Assembly: GCA_000783305.1 (NCBI GenBank)
Contig: JROE01000005.1
Location: 1 to 64,000, forward strand
Length of the DNA: 64,000 nucleotides
Reading direction: 5' to 3'
DNA from: Sphingobacteriaceae bacterium DW12
GTDB taxonomy: Bacteria; Bacteroidota; Bacteroidia; Sphingobacteriales; Sphingobacteriaceae
This document shows positions 35,907 to 44,966 of this stretch, piece by piece (the first letter of the stretch is position 1; each line of letters begins with the position of its first letter). The notes below the pieces were generated by a model. The model was not told where the DNA came from, ran no database searches, and saw nothing but the letters and a program-made list of their open reading frames with translations. Position numbers and translations under genes: made by a program.

Positions 35907-36437
35907 TTAATCTCCTTTTTGCTCTAACCTTTTCAACAATTTCTTGATACCGGTAGCATGCTGCGGTTTGATTTTTCCCGCTAGAATAAGCCGTAGTTCT
36001 CTTCTTTCCATGGCTTCGTCATACAATTTTATTTCCTGCTCACTCTCAGCAACTAGCGCTGGAATGGCTTTGGGCTTGCCCTCTTCATCCAACGCTACAA
36101 ATGTATAGTAAGCCTCATTGGATTTGTCCTTGGTACCTTTAGGAAGATTCTGGGCGAAGACCTCGAGACGTACTTCTAGAGAGGTATTGAATGCACGTGT
36201 CACCTGCGCTTTAATGGTGACAACTTCACCGAGCTTTACAGGACGATTAAAAGACACATTGTCCACTGAGGCTGTTACCACCACATTGTTGCAGTGTTTC
36301 TGTGCGGCCATCGCCGAGCAGATATCCATCCAATAGAGTAACCTGCCCCCCATTAAATTTCCAAATGTATTGGTGTCATTGGGGAGGACGAGTTCATTCA
36401 TCTCCGTGTAGGATTCTTTTGCAAACTTTGCTTTCAT
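35907..36437 (-). CDS. acyl-CoA thioesterase, hotdog fold
   Basis: A 176-residue hotdog-fold thioesterase of the YciA/BFIT-like type that releases free acids from acyl-CoA. The motif NTFGNLMGGRLLYWMDICSA carries the conserved Asn/Gly/Asp positions, followed by VVTASVDNVSFNRPVKLGEV. The C-terminal tail has a basic helix of about 40 residues (KIKPQHATGIKKLLKRLEQK). Substrate chain length is not predictable. Confidence 0.93.
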   Translation of the reverse strand: MKAKFAKESYTEMNELVLPNDTNTFGNLMGGRLLYWMDICSAMAAQKHCNNVVVTASVDNVSFNRPVKLGEVVTIKAQVTRAFNTSLEVRLEVFAQNLPKGTKDKSNEAYYTFVALDEEGKPKAIPALVAESEQEIKLYDEAMERRELRLILAGKIKPQHATGIKKLLKRLEQKGD

Positions 36438-36619
36438 ATGTGTATAATTACTTTATGAGCTCGGGAGCTCGTTTACTTTGTGATTCAGCAATTAGCGAAT
36501 CAGTTTTTTGACTCTTATTGTTAGACGCAACCTTTGATGAAAGTTGTTCCCCTGTGAAGTTTCTATATAAATATATAATTAATCTGTTCCAATCGTATGC
36601 ATGTCAACTTGTTGAATGC

Positions 36620-37567
36620 TTAAACTATTTTACTCTTATAGCGATGTGCTTGTATGCGTCTAAATTTTTTAAATTGCTTGTCGATTTGCTTGAGACTATC
36701 TAAAAAAGCTGAGGGTACAAATCCTAGACTGATTTCAGCTTTTGTTAAATCAAAACCTGTTTTTTTAGGACGATTGTCAGCTTGACCAATATCTGCTGCA
36801 GAGATTTCTTGGATTAAACTCTTGTCTAGATTCCAAAAGTCAGCCACTGCATATACGGCTTGTACAATAGACATCATTTCCTTTCCTGAAATATGAAAAA
36901 GGCCGGTGGCCCTTTTTTCAATAGCAAGCAGACAGGCTTCCGCCAGGTCATCTACAAACGTCGGCATACGATATTGGTCGTTAACGACTTTTATAGATTC
37001 ACCAGCGCTCAGCTTTTCTTTGGCCCATAGTACTAGATTGGACCGTAGTGGGTCCGCAATAATACCATATACAAGTATGGTACGGAGAATTGCGCAGTTA
37101 CAGTCCGTAGCAAGTAGTGCTTGCTCGGAAGCAAGCTTGCTAATCCCATAGGCACTTAAGGGGTTTGTTTCTGCTTCCTCATTATAAGGTCCATTTGCCC
37201 CATCAAATACAAAGTCTGTAGAGAGGTGTATGATATAGGTGCCGTGTTTGTAGGCATACGTCCCTAATTGCGTCACACTGTCTACATTCATGCGCTGACA
37301 AAGTTCTGGCTGCTGTTCACAGCTCTCGACGTTGGTCAAAGCAGCAGTATGGATAATCACATCCGGTTGAATTTCGGCGAGTAAATGTTCCACTTCCTTC
37401 TGATTGAGGATATCCAGTTGCTTGAATTTATAGTTTTCCTGGTTGGGATTTCGGTTGACACCTTTAGAGGTAGCGATGACCTTGTACCGTCTATCCCGTG
37501 AAATCAAATCGACTAATTTCTGACCTAAAAATCCGTTGGCTCCTGTGATTAATACCGTTGTATTCAT
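36620..37567 (-). CDS. RmlD-like NAD(P)-dependent sugar-nucleotide reductase
   Basis: A 315-residue short-chain dehydrogenase of the extended family with dTDP-4-dehydrorhamnose reductase (RmlD) features. The nucleotide loop is ITGANGFLGQKL, followed by IIHTAALTNVESCE and HLSTDFVFDGANGPYNE, and the catalytic Tyr-Lys pair is in SAYGISKLA. The rhamnose pathway partners rmlABC are not nearby, so its sugar is unknown. It is 7 bases downstream of the M28 peptidase gene and may be co-transcribed with it. Confidence 0.88.
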   Translation of the reverse strand: MNTTVLITGANGFLGQKLVDLISRDRRYKVIATSKGVNRNPNQENYKFKQLDILNQKEVEHLLAEIQPDVIIHTAALTNVESCEQQPELCQRMNVDSVTQLGTYAYKHGTYIIHLSTDFVFDGANGPYNEEAETNPLSAYGISKLASEQALLATDCNCAILRTILVYGIIADPLRSNLVLWAKEKLSAGESIKVVNDQYRMPTFVDDLAEACLLAIEKRATGLFHISGKEMMSIVQAVYAVADFWNLDKSLIQEISAADIGQADNRPKKTGFDLTKAEISLGFVPSAFLDSLKQIDKQFKKFRRIQAHRYKSKIV

Positions 37568-37574
37568 ATCTGAA

Positions 37575-38534
37575 TTAGTTAGTAAATTGAAAGTCTAGCT
37601 TGTGCTGCTGTTTCATTATTCTATCAATGATCATGATTTCTAAGTCTGCAATTTCTTTGAGCGAGGTGTAGTCTATCTTGTCGGCATCATCTGTGGGCAT
37701 GTGATAGTCAGGATGTCCTCCTGTATGAAAAAATAGAACGGGTATATTTTTTTTGTAAAAGGAAGTTTGATCGGAACCCCCATTGCCATCATGCCCCGTG
37801 TAGTACTTGATGGAAGGTTTCAACCCATTGAATATCTCAGGCCATTTCTTGCTGGTGCCGTATCCAATCACGGCTACACCTTGTGCTGGATTGTACCGGC
37901 CTATCATGTCCATATTGAGCATGGCAGTGATATGGTCAAGGGGTATAGTAGGGTTCTCAGTAAAGTACTTAGAGCCAACGAGTCCGAGTTCTTCTGCTCC
38001 AAAAGCAATAAACAGGAGATTGTATTCTTCTTTTATATTATTGCTACTGTAGTATCTTGCAAGTTCGAGGAGGGCCGCGGTACCAGAGGCGTTGTCATCT
38101 GCTCCGTTGTGTATTTTGCCGACCCCTAATGAATCCTTTGAGCTACCCTGATGCCCTGTGCCCAAATGATCATAATGTGCACCGATAACAATGGTCAAGG
38201 GAGCGCCGTTGTCAATCAGTCCGATGACATTATCTGCGGTACGAATGCTGTCTTTTACAACTACTCGACGTACTTTGGCGGTAAAAGCTTGTCGATATCC
38301 CTTTTCGCCTTTAGGTGTAAGACCATACTTTTTGAAGTGTTTTTCTACATACTTGGCGGCATTTTTTACCTCTTTACTGCCAGTGCCCCTTCCTTTCATC
38401 TTATCATCGGCCAGATAATAAATGTGTTTTTTTAATAGTACGGTATCGATTTGTTGCGCAATGCTAACTTTTGAACCTATGCAAAGTAGACTTACCGCGA
38501 AGACTGAGCATAGCATGAGTTTACGTGTTGACAT
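37575..38534 (-). CDS. exported M28 family metallopeptidase
   Basis: A 319-residue aminopeptidase-like zinc enzyme with a signal peptide (cleavage near SKVSIAQ, residue 26). Metal ligands are visible in IVIGAHYDHLG (His and Asp), NGADDNASGTA (Asp), IAFGAEELGLVGS (Glu) and MLNMDMIGR (Asp), with a final His in GGHPDYHMPTDDADKI. It would remove N-terminal residues from peptides outside the cytoplasm. Length is at the low end of exported M28 enzymes. It is followed by the RmlD-like gene. Confidence 0.93.
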   Translation of the reverse strand: MSTRKLMLCSVFAVSLLCIGSKVSIAQQIDTVLLKKHIYYLADDKMKGRGTGSKEVKNAAKYVEKHFKKYGLTPKGEKGYRQAFTAKVRRVVVKDSIRTADNVIGLIDNGAPLTIVIGAHYDHLGTGHQGSSKDSLGVGKIHNGADDNASGTAALLELARYYSSNNIKEEYNLLFIAFGAEELGLVGSKYFTENPTIPLDHITAMLNMDMIGRYNPAQGVAVIGYGTSKKWPEIFNGLKPSIKYYTGHDGNGGSDQTSFYKKNIPVLFFHTGGHPDYHMPTDDADKIDYTSLKEIADLEIMIIDRIMKQQHKLDFQFTN

Positions 38535-38876
38535 GATATGGATTTGAAAACGAAATTACGAATAAAGAACAAGGATGCAAGTAGTAAATGAACCGGTGGG
38601 TTACGTGTTTAAACCTTGGTCCGGGATGAAGAAGCGAAATCTCTAGAAGCAGCTTATACCTCACTTCAGAGCTTGTTTCGGGGTCTCTCTTGACTTCTAA
38701 AGGTTTTGTTATATCAACATGTTGATATAACGAGTAGTAGCGAGTGACTTAAATTAAGCAAAGCAGTAGCTTGTGTTATACAAGACTGGGGGTGTAAAAA
38801 TGCATTCACTTTTATTCGTAGCTCCTACAAGAATGGGTAAATATGGTGTTTTGAAGATAGGATTAAATATCGTTAT
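38535..38876. other. 342-base gap with a 24-base perfect palindrome
   Basis: No gene is supported. At 38708-38731, 12-base arms (GTTATATCAACA and its complement) form a perfect palindrome. Bases 38640-38690 contain AGCTTGTTTCGGGG-like sequence that resembles a decayed dispersed repeat. The leftward promoter of the M28 gene should be near the left end, and the lspA unit ends at its right edge. Confidence 0.4.
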
Positions 38877-39527
38877 CTAGTCTTCCAACATTTCACTATG
38901 GACACTTGATTTTTCTTCATGTTCCACTTTGAAGTATCTTTTTTGAAAGAGCAAAATGAGGATAACGCCTACGGATATAGCGGAATCGGCTACGTTGAAG
39001 ACTGGACGGAAGAATAAAAACTCTTCGCCCCCCCATATGGGTAGCCAACTTGGAAATGTCCCACTGATCAAGGGGAAGTATAGCATATCTACTACTTTTC
39101 CATGAAAAATGGATTCGTATCCACCTCCTTGAGGAAATAGAACTGCTTTATCGTACCAAGTACTTTCACTGAAAATCATTCCGTAAAATGTGGAATCAAT
39201 AATATTTCCGGCTGCACCGGCCATAATAAGTGCAACATTCAGGATAAAGCCTCTATTATATTTATGTTTGATCATATAGTGCAAACCGTAACCGATACCT
39301 GCAACAGCTATTATTCTGAATAGAGTCAGGAACAGTTTGCCAGCTTCACCACCAAACTCCATTCCATATGCCATCCCATTGTTTTCAATAAAATGGATCT
39401 GAAAATATTCTCCCAATATTCTATAACTCTGACCAATGGTCATATTAAGCTTGACCCAGAATTTGGATAGCTGGTCAACTAGGAGGATTATAAAAATTAA
39501 CAGGAGGGGTTTGGTGTAGCCTTTCAT
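38877..39527 (-). CDS. lspA: lipoprotein signal peptidase (signal peptidase II)
   Basis: A 216-residue membrane aspartic protease that removes lipoprotein signal peptides. The two catalytic Asp are in GAAGNIIDSTFYG and FNVADSAISVGV. The N-terminus KPLLLIFIILLVDQLSKFWVK is typical, with four membrane segments overall. It is longer than E. coli LspA because of a loop between the two Asp motifs, as usual in Bacteroidota. A longer frame opens at 39566, but a terminator hairpin occupies that end, so the ATG at 39527 is chosen. It serves the many lipoproteins here. Confidence 0.93.
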   Translation of the reverse strand: MKGYTKPLLLIFIILLVDQLSKFWVKLNMTIGQSYRILGEYFQIHFIENNGMAYGMEFGGEAGKLFLTLFRIIAVAGIGYGLHYMIKHKYNRGFILNVALIMAGAAGNIIDSTFYGMIFSESTWYDKAVLFPQGGGYESIFHGKVVDMLYFPLISGTFPSWLPIWGGEEFLFFRPVFNVADSAISVGVILILLFQKRYFKVEHEEKSSVHSEMLED

Positions 39528-39538
39528 ATATGTAGCAA

Positions 39539-39568
39539 AAGTGGTTCCTACCAATATAGGAACCACTT
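39539..39568 (-). terminator. hairpin between the DksA-like gene and lspA
   Basis: AAGTGGTTCCTA (39539-39550) and TAGGAACCACTT (39557-39568) form a perfect 12-base stem with a 6-base loop. Read leftward it is followed by TTGC, so termination or mRNA protection are both possible. Confidence 0.7.
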
Positions 39569-39580
39569 AGAATTTAAAAA

Positions 39581-39967
39581 TTAATATTGTTTGTTTTTAG
39601 CCTCAATACTCAATGTAGTATGGGGGACAGCTTTTAATCTTTCTTTTTGAATTAATTTACCCGTCTCACGGCACACACCATACGTTTTGTTTTCAATACG
39701 TACCAACGCTGCTTCTAGATTGTCAATAAATTTCTTCTGGCGCGCAGCTAACTGGTTGGTTTGCTCTTTCTCCAAAGTAGCAGATCCATCCTCTAATGTC
39801 TTATACGTTCCAGCCGTATCGTCAGTCCCATTCGCATTGCTATTATTCAGCGATTTTGTCAGCGAAGAAAGTTCTTCCTTAGCAATGCGTAATTTCTCAA
39901 GAATAATTCCTTTAAACTCTAGCAATTCTGCATCGCTATAACGAGTTTTTTCATTGTTATCTGCCAT
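39581..39967 (-). CDS. TraR/DksA family protein lacking the zinc cysteines
   Basis: A 128-residue DksA-like protein. It has the N-terminal coiled coil (LEKLRIAKEELSSLTKS, then LEDGSATLEKEQTNQL) with an acidic TDDTAGTYK tip region, and the C-terminal finger remnant YGVCRETGKLI, RLKAVPHTTLSIEAK. Of the four zinc cysteines only Cys99 remains; the others read Thr, Ser and Ala. Like DksA it may bind RNA polymerase at the secondary channel. It is 3 bases after ileS and before lspA, so it sits inside the ileS-lspA unit. Confidence 0.88.
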   Translation of the reverse strand: MADNNEKTRYSDAELLEFKGIILEKLRIAKEELSSLTKSLNNSNANGTDDTAGTYKTLEDGSATLEKEQTNQLAARQKKFIDNLEAALVRIENKTYGVCRETGKLIQKERLKAVPHTTLSIEAKNKQY

Positions 39968-39970
39968 AAT

Positions 39971-42900
39971 TTAAACTTTTACAATTAATACTGTTAGTTC
40001 TTTCTCGTCAATTTCAATAGATTCTCCGTTTGCTAAAGATTCTTGAAAATCAAAAGAATCGGCTAGAATTTCAGCGCTAATATAAGATAAATTTTCTTTG
40101 GCTGCTGCTGTAATTTCAGGAATATCACTAAGCATTACCTTAATTCTATCCGTCACTTCTAGTCCCTTTTCTTTACGAATATTCTGAATTCTATTGATTA
40201 ATTCGCGAGATAACCCTTCTTTCTTCAACGCTTCTGTGATATGGACATCCAAAGCCACAGTAAGCTTTCCTAAATTGGCAACTTGCCAGCCTTCAACGTC
40301 TTCAGCAACAATTTCGACATCATCTATTGAGATGGTATAAGGTGTGTCAATTAAGGCTAAGGTACCTTCCTTCTCTAGTGTACTAATGTCAGTTGGTGAT
40401 AATACATTGATGGCAGCACTAACCATCTTCATATCTTTACCAACTTTCGAGCCAAGAGCCTTGAAATTAGGTTTTATTTTTTTCTTAATAATTCCAGTGG
40501 TGTCGCCGATGAACTCAATATCTTTGATATTGGTCTCGGATAGGATAAGGTCCTTGACTTTTTCGACTTGATGTTGGAATGCACTATCCAATACAGGTAC
40601 CAATATTTTATTCAAGGGCTGTCTGACATTGATAGCTGTTTTCTTCCTCAATGATAGCGTTAACGAAGAAATATCCTGTGCCAAGGCCATTCTTTCTTCC
40701 AACTCTTTATCTACTAAGTGGGGATGGAATACAGGAAAATTGGCTAGATGTACAGATACTACCTGCTCTTTTCCTGTTACTTGGTTAAGGTCAAGGAACA
40801 ATTGATCGGAGAAGAAAGGTGAAATTGGAGACATCAATTTTGCAATGGTATCTAGACAGGTATATAACGTCTGATACGCTGAAATTTTGTCAGCTGAATA
40901 CTCCCCTTTCCAAAAACGGCGACGACATAGTCGTACATACCAGTTGCTGAGATGCTCATCCACAAAGTTTTGGATAGCACGGGCGGCTTTGGTCGGTTCG
41001 AAGTCTGCATAAAAATCGTCCACCTCTTTTGTCAAGCTATTTAATAAAGAGATGATCCATCTGTCTATCTCAGGGCGCTCATTGATTGCAATTTCAGGTT
41101 CAGCATACTCAAATTTATCAATGTTGGCATACAGAGCAAAAAAGGCATAGGTGTTGTACAACGTCCCAAAAAACTTGCGACGTACTTCATCCAGCCCTTC
41201 CATATTGAACTTCAAGTTGTCCCATGGTGAGGCATTACTAATCATATACCAACGGGTAGCATCTGCACTGTATTGATCGATGGTGGAAAAAGGATCGACC
41301 CCATTGCCCAAACGCTTGGACATCTTGTTGCCTTTTTTGTCCAAAACGAGTCCGTTGGAAACGACATTCTTGAAGGATACCGACTTGCGTATCATGGTCG
41401 AAATTGCGTGTAGGGTAAAGAACCATCCTCGAGTCTGATCTACACCTTCGGCAATAAAATCGGCAGGAAAGGCGTTTTCAAAACCATCTTTGAAAGGGTA
41501 TTCTTCTCCTCTTTCCAATTTTTCATGGTCAAGTCCCCATTGCGCGTAAGGCATTGCGCCTGAATCAAACCAAACGTCGATTAAGTCTGGTTCACGGAAC
41601 AATTTTTGTCCCCCATCTGATACTAATACGATGTCGTCTACATAAGGACGATGTAGATCTAAATCTCCTGTTCCAAACTTTTCGAGATATTCACGATTTC
41701 TATTTTTCTCTTCGTCCGAAAGTATATCGGATCTAAGGGAATCCTCTAAAAAGGATTTGAGTTCGGGAAGTGATCCAATGCAAATCTCTTCGTTCTCATC
41801 CTCTGAACGCCATATAGGCAAAGGAGTACCCCAATAACGGGAGCGAGAAAGATTCCAGTCTACTAAGTTTTCCAACCAATTTCCGAAGCGTCCAGAACCT
41901 GTAGCTTCAGGTTTCCAATTGATAGTTTTATTTAATGCCACCAGATCCTCTTTGACGGCTGTAGTTTTGATAAACCAGCTATCTAATGGATAATAAAGGA
42001 CCGGTTTATCCGTACGCCAACAGTGTGGATAGGTGTGTTCATATTTTTTGACATCGAAAGCCTTGTTTTCCTCTTTAAGCTTAATAGCAATCAAGACATC
42101 CGTTGGACGAAACTCTTTGTCTGCGCGCTCAGCGTCCGAATAATATTCTTCTTTGACAAAGCGTCCTGCAAAATCTGTTATTTCTTTTATAAAGCGTCCC
42201 GTGCGATCTACGGTAGGAACTTCTTTGCCATTTTCATCTTTTACTAAGATACCTGGTACTCCATTTTCTTTGGCTACCCTAAAGTCATCCGCACCATAAG
42301 TTGGGGCTGCATGTACGATACCGGTACCATCTTCGGTTGTGACAAAGTCACCTGGAATGACTCGAAAAGCCTTTTCTTGAAGCTCTTCGCTTGTAATATA
42401 AGGCATTAATTGGTCGTAACGAAGTCCCACCAATTCTTCACCTGTAAATTCGTTCGCTATTTCCCAAGGAATTATCTTATCCCCCAATTTATAATCTTGA
42501 AAAGAAGTATCTTTTCCTTCTGATTTGAAGTGTTTTAGAATCAAATCCTTGGCCAGGATGACAGAAACAGGAGCCGCAGTGTATTGGTTGAAGGTTTTGA
42601 TTTTTACATAGGTGATTCTCTTACCCACAACAAGTGCAGTATTGGAAGGAAGTGTCCATGGGGTAGTGGTCCAAGCTATGAAGGTCACATCTTCATCTTC
42701 GGTTTCGACAAGTTTGTCTATAGCCGGATGAATCTGTCCTTTAGTCAATCGAAACTCAGCAACGATTGTGGTATCTTTTACATCTTGATAGGTGCCGGGC
42801 TGATTTAGCTCGTGCGAGCTTAGGCCCGTTCCTGCAGCAGGAGAATATGGCTGTATAGTATATCCTTTATATAAAAGTCCCTTTTTATAGAGTTCTTTTA

Positions 42901-43384
42901 ATAAATACCAAAGCGTCTCGATATATTCATTTTCATAGGTGACATATGGATTTTCTAAGTCGACCCAGTATCCCATCTTGTTGGTCAAGTCATTCCATAC
43001 GTCTGTATATTTCATGACCTCTTTACGACAAGCCGCATTATATTCCTCTACAGAAATCTTCTTTCCAATATCTTCCTTCGTGATGCCAAGGCTCTTCTCT
43101 ACAGCAAGTTCAATAGGAAGACCGTGGGTATCCCACCCGCCTTTACGTTTGACCTGATAACCTTTTAAAGTTTTATACCTGCAGAAAATATCCTTGATCG
43201 AACGCGCCATCACATGGTGAATTCCCGGCATTCCATTTGCAGAAGGAGGTCCTTCATAAAATGTGTATGGTTTGCTGGAGGGGCGGTTGCTGATACTTTT
43301 TTCAAAGACATGTTCACGTTCCCAACGTTCTAATATTTCTTTGCCTATTTGAGGCAGATTGAGCTGCTTATATTCCTTGTACAT
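39971..43384 (-). CDS. ileS: isoleucine-tRNA ligase
   Basis: A 1137-residue class I aminoacyl-tRNA synthetase. The HIGH motif reads GIHH at 54-57 in ANGMPGIHHVMARS, and KMSKR is intact in KKGNKMSKRLGNG. The editing CP1 domain has TTPWTLPSNTAL and GTGIVHAAPTYGADD. The anticodon-binding part is at about 700-900. No C-terminal zinc-binding Cys cluster is visible, and the length fits the eukaryote-like IleS type (the class that includes mupirocin-resistant enzymes), but the class is inferred. It heads the ileS, DksA-like, lspA operon. A TAAATTTG -7 box lies upstream on the minus strand at 43421-43414. Confidence 0.97.
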   Translation of the reverse strand: MYKEYKQLNLPQIGKEILERWEREHVFEKSISNRPSSKPYTFYEGPPSANGMPGIHHVMARSIKDIFCRYKTLKGYQVKRKGGWDTHGLPIELAVEKSLGITKEDIGKKISVEEYNAACRKEVMKYTDVWNDLTNKMGYWVDLENPYVTYENEYIETLWYLLKELYKKGLLYKGYTIQPYSPAAGTGLSSHELNQPGTYQDVKDTTIVAEFRLTKGQIHPAIDKLVETEDEDVTFIAWTTTPWTLPSNTALVVGKRITYVKIKTFNQYTAAPVSVILAKDLILKHFKSEGKDTSFQDYKLGDKIIPWEIANEFTGEELVGLRYDQLMPYITSEELQEKAFRVIPGDFVTTEDGTGIVHAAPTYGADDFRVAKENGVPGILVKDENGKEVPTVDRTGRFIKEITDFAGRFVKEEYYSDAERADKEFRPTDVLIAIKLKEENKAFDVKKYEHTYPHCWRTDKPVLYYPLDSWFIKTTAVKEDLVALNKTINWKPEATGSGRFGNWLENLVDWNLSRSRYWGTPLPIWRSEDENEEICIGSLPELKSFLEDSLRSDILSDEEKNRNREYLEKFGTGDLDLHRPYVDDIVLVSDGGQKLFREPDLIDVWFDSGAMPYAQWGLDHEKLERGEEYPFKDGFENAFPADFIAEGVDQTRGWFFTLHAISTMIRKSVSFKNVVSNGLVLDKKGNKMSKRLGNGVDPFSTIDQYSADATRWYMISNASPWDNLKFNMEGLDEVRRKFFGTLYNTYAFFALYANIDKFEYAEPEIAINERPEIDRWIISLLNSLTKEVDDFYADFEPTKAARAIQNFVDEHLSNWYVRLCRRRFWKGEYSADKISAYQTLYTCLDTIAKLMSPISPFFSDQLFLDLNQVTGKEQVVSVHLANFPVFHPHLVDKELEERMALAQDISSLTLSLRKKTAINVRQPLNKILVPVLDSAFQHQVEKVKDLILSETNIKDIEFIGDTTGIIKKKIKPNFKALGSKVGKDMKMVSAAINVLSPTDISTLEKEGTLALIDTPYTISIDDVEIVAEDVEGWQVANLGKLTVALDVHITEALKKEGLSRELINRIQNIRKEKGLEVTDRIKVMLSDIPEITAAAKENLSYISAEILADSFDFQESLANGESIEIDEKELTVLIVKV

Positions 43385-43788
43385 CAGTATTTTGTCTCCT
43401 GTTTTTAAGGTTGCAAATTTAAGAATTATTATGTTAAGGAAAAAGGGGGCATCTTTAATAAAAAGACCCCAATTTGAATACCTTTGAAGTGAAAAAGTCC
43501 CTTTGAGGGCAATATGGTTTTTTGTTTCGATGATTGTTTGTCAATAGGCTTTGGTCAATAGAGCCTTTAGAGGAGAGAAGGGGATAAAAGAAGAGGCTGA
43601 TTAAAAGTCGTTAAACAATCGCTCCGAACTAGGTCGAGGCGATTGTTTAATTTCAAGGTGTTTCAATACTGAAGTTACACTGAATTCAGGATGACAACAC
43701 CCTTTTGGACATTTGCTTCTTCAAAGAAAAAGATAAATCTCTTATCTTTTTAGCCTATGCGCATGGCTCAAGGCAGGGCAATGTGTTG
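43385..43788. other. 404-base gap with two hairpins
   Basis: No gene is visible. TTAAACAATCGC (43611-43622) and GCGATTGTTTAA (43639-43650) form a perfect 12-base stem around a 16-base loop that itself contains TCGA-type pairs. Bases 43678-43696 read ACTGAATTCAGGATGACA, a sequence that resembles a decayed dispersed intergenic repeat. The ileS -7 box is at 43414-43421 and the iscA-type terminator is listed separately. Confidence 0.45.
43727..43751 (-). terminator. terminator of the IscA-type gene
   Basis: AAAAAGATAA (43727-43736) and TTATCTTTTT (43742-43751) form a perfect 10-base stem with a 5-base loop, 37 bases past the stop of the leftward gene. Confidence 0.65.
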
Positions 43789-44142
43789 TTATGCAGAAAA
43801 GCTACTGCCGCAACCACATGTGCTAGAAGCATTAGGGTTGTTGAATGTAAATCCGCGCGCATCTAGTCCGTTTTGGAAATCGACCTCCATACCGGCCAGA
43901 TAAAGGCCATGTGCTTTATTCATGAATACGCGTATGCCTTCGATTTCGAACTCACTATCTCCATCTTTCTTTTGATCAAAGCCTAAGATATAGCTCATGC
44001 CAGAGCAACCACCACCTTCGACCCCCACCCGTAGGCCAAAGTCATCGGAGATTTCCTGTTGGTCTTTCAGTTTTTTCAGCTCCTTGACAGCACCCTCTGT
44101 TAAAGTAAGCGGTGCTTTCTCAACAATATTTTCTGTACTCAT
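43789..44142 (-). CDS. IscA/ErpA family iron-sulfur carrier
   Basis: A 117-residue A-type carrier that holds or delivers iron-sulfur clusters. The three conserved cysteines are present: one in EGGGCSGMSY and two in STCGCGSSFS near the C-terminus. The HesB fold spans the protein (LTLTEGAVKELKKL to FTFNNPNASSTCG). The long frame starts at 44229, but the ATG at 44142 (MSTENIVEKAPLTL) gives the family start; a -7 box TATTTTTG lies on the minus strand at 44175-44168, just upstream. It is divergent from the membrane protein at 44235. No isc or suf genes adjoin. Confidence 0.92.
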   Translation of the reverse strand: MSTENIVEKAPLTLTEGAVKELKKLKDQQEISDDFGLRVGVEGGGCSGMSYILGFDQKKDGDSEFEIEGIRVFMNKAHGLYLAGMEVDFQNGLDARGFTFNNPNASSTCGCGSSFSA

Positions 44143-44167
44143 CGTTATTTTTTTAAAGTCAACTACA

Positions 44168-44175
44168 CAAAAATA
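44168..44175 (-). promoter_or_regulatory. -7 box upstream of the IscA-type gene
   Basis: Read on the minus strand, this is TATTTTTG, an exact TAnnTTTG match 26 bases before the chosen ATG at 44142. I see no good -33 TTTG. Confidence 0.45.
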
Positions 44176-44234
44176 CATAATTTTAAGCAGTTTTGTGATT
44201 CGCTTGGATTTTTGACACTTTATAAACATTGACG

Positions 44235-44765
44235 ATGGATATCGATTATATAGATTTTTTTAAGAATCTTTTTTTGCTTGCATTTGGAGTATGTGCGGGC
44301 CTAGTTGTGGCATTTCGTATTGTATGGCCCAAGGTGGAGGCGCTTATTTTCAAGACCAAGATGTTGGATAAGCAGCACTTGGAAGCTTCTGGAAAATCGT
44401 CCTTGCGTGCAGGCTCATATGAGAGGCTGTTGCTCTTTGTTAATCGTATAGAGCCTCGTAATCTAATTGCTCGCCACTATCAGGATCACTTAACAGTAGC
44501 ACAATTGCACAAATTGGTTGTACAAGAAGTAGAAAGTGAGTTTCAGTATAATTTTACTCAGCAATTATATGTTTCAACAGATGCGTGGGCAGCTGTGCGT
44601 GTATTGAAAGAGAATACTGTCGGCATGCTGAATAGTGTTGCAAAGGCGAAAGCAACCGATACGGTGGCTAACTACACAGAAGGAGTATTGCGGTTTTTGG
44701 TTGAACTTAATCCAAATCCATATGATACGACTGTACTTATTCTAAAAAAAGAAGCAGGATTATAA
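44235..44765 (+). CDS. conserved membrane-anchored hypothetical protein
   Basis: A 176-residue protein with one N-terminal membrane segment (FLLAFGVCAGLVVAFRIVW) and a soluble domain with YERLLLFVNRIEPRNLIARH, VVQEVESEFQYNFTQQLYVS and WAAVRVLKENTVGMLN. These motifs are shared by a small Bacteroidota family of unknown function. The frame begins at a TTG at 44229, and the ATG at 44235 (MDIDYIDFFKN) is preferred. It is divergent from the IscA-type gene and alone before glyA. No function is proposed. Confidence 0.7.
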   Translation: MDIDYIDFFKNLFLLAFGVCAGLVVAFRIVWPKVEALIFKTKMLDKQHLEASGKSSLRAGSYERLLLFVNRIEPRNLIARHYQDHLTVAQLHKLVVQEVESEFQYNFTQQLYVSTDAWAAVRVLKENTVGMLNSVAKAKATDTVANYTEGVLRFLVELNPNPYDTTVLILKKEAGL

Positions 44766-44889
44766 TGTTGACTGAGATGATAGCGATGGTGATATAAACG
44801 TTTGATTAGGTGCTTTTTTTAAGAGATACTATGCATTTTTTACTCCTCTATAATTACTTGAAGGGGCTCTCTCCCTACAGCTGGATTGA

Positions 44890-44921
44890 TTTGTGAATGC
44901 CAAGCATTTTATATAATTTTG
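44890..44921 (+). promoter_or_regulatory. Bacteroidota-type promoter for glyA
   Basis: TTTG at 44890-44893, a 20-base spacer and TAATTTTG at 44914-44921 match the consensus on both boxes. Transcription would start near 44928, leaving a leader of about 40 bases before glyA. Confidence 0.8.
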
Positions 44922-44966
44922 CAAAATCAATCTAACAGTATAAATTTTACTATTTAAAAGGATAAA

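Noticed and set aside
36518..36703. 61-codon plus-strand frame over the 3' end of the RmlD-like gene
   Set aside because: It overlaps the RmlD-like coding region and has no domain or start context to support it.
39528..39566. Longer lspA start
   Set aside because: That stretch lies within or next to a strong hairpin and adds residues not found in the family; the ATG at 39527 is better.
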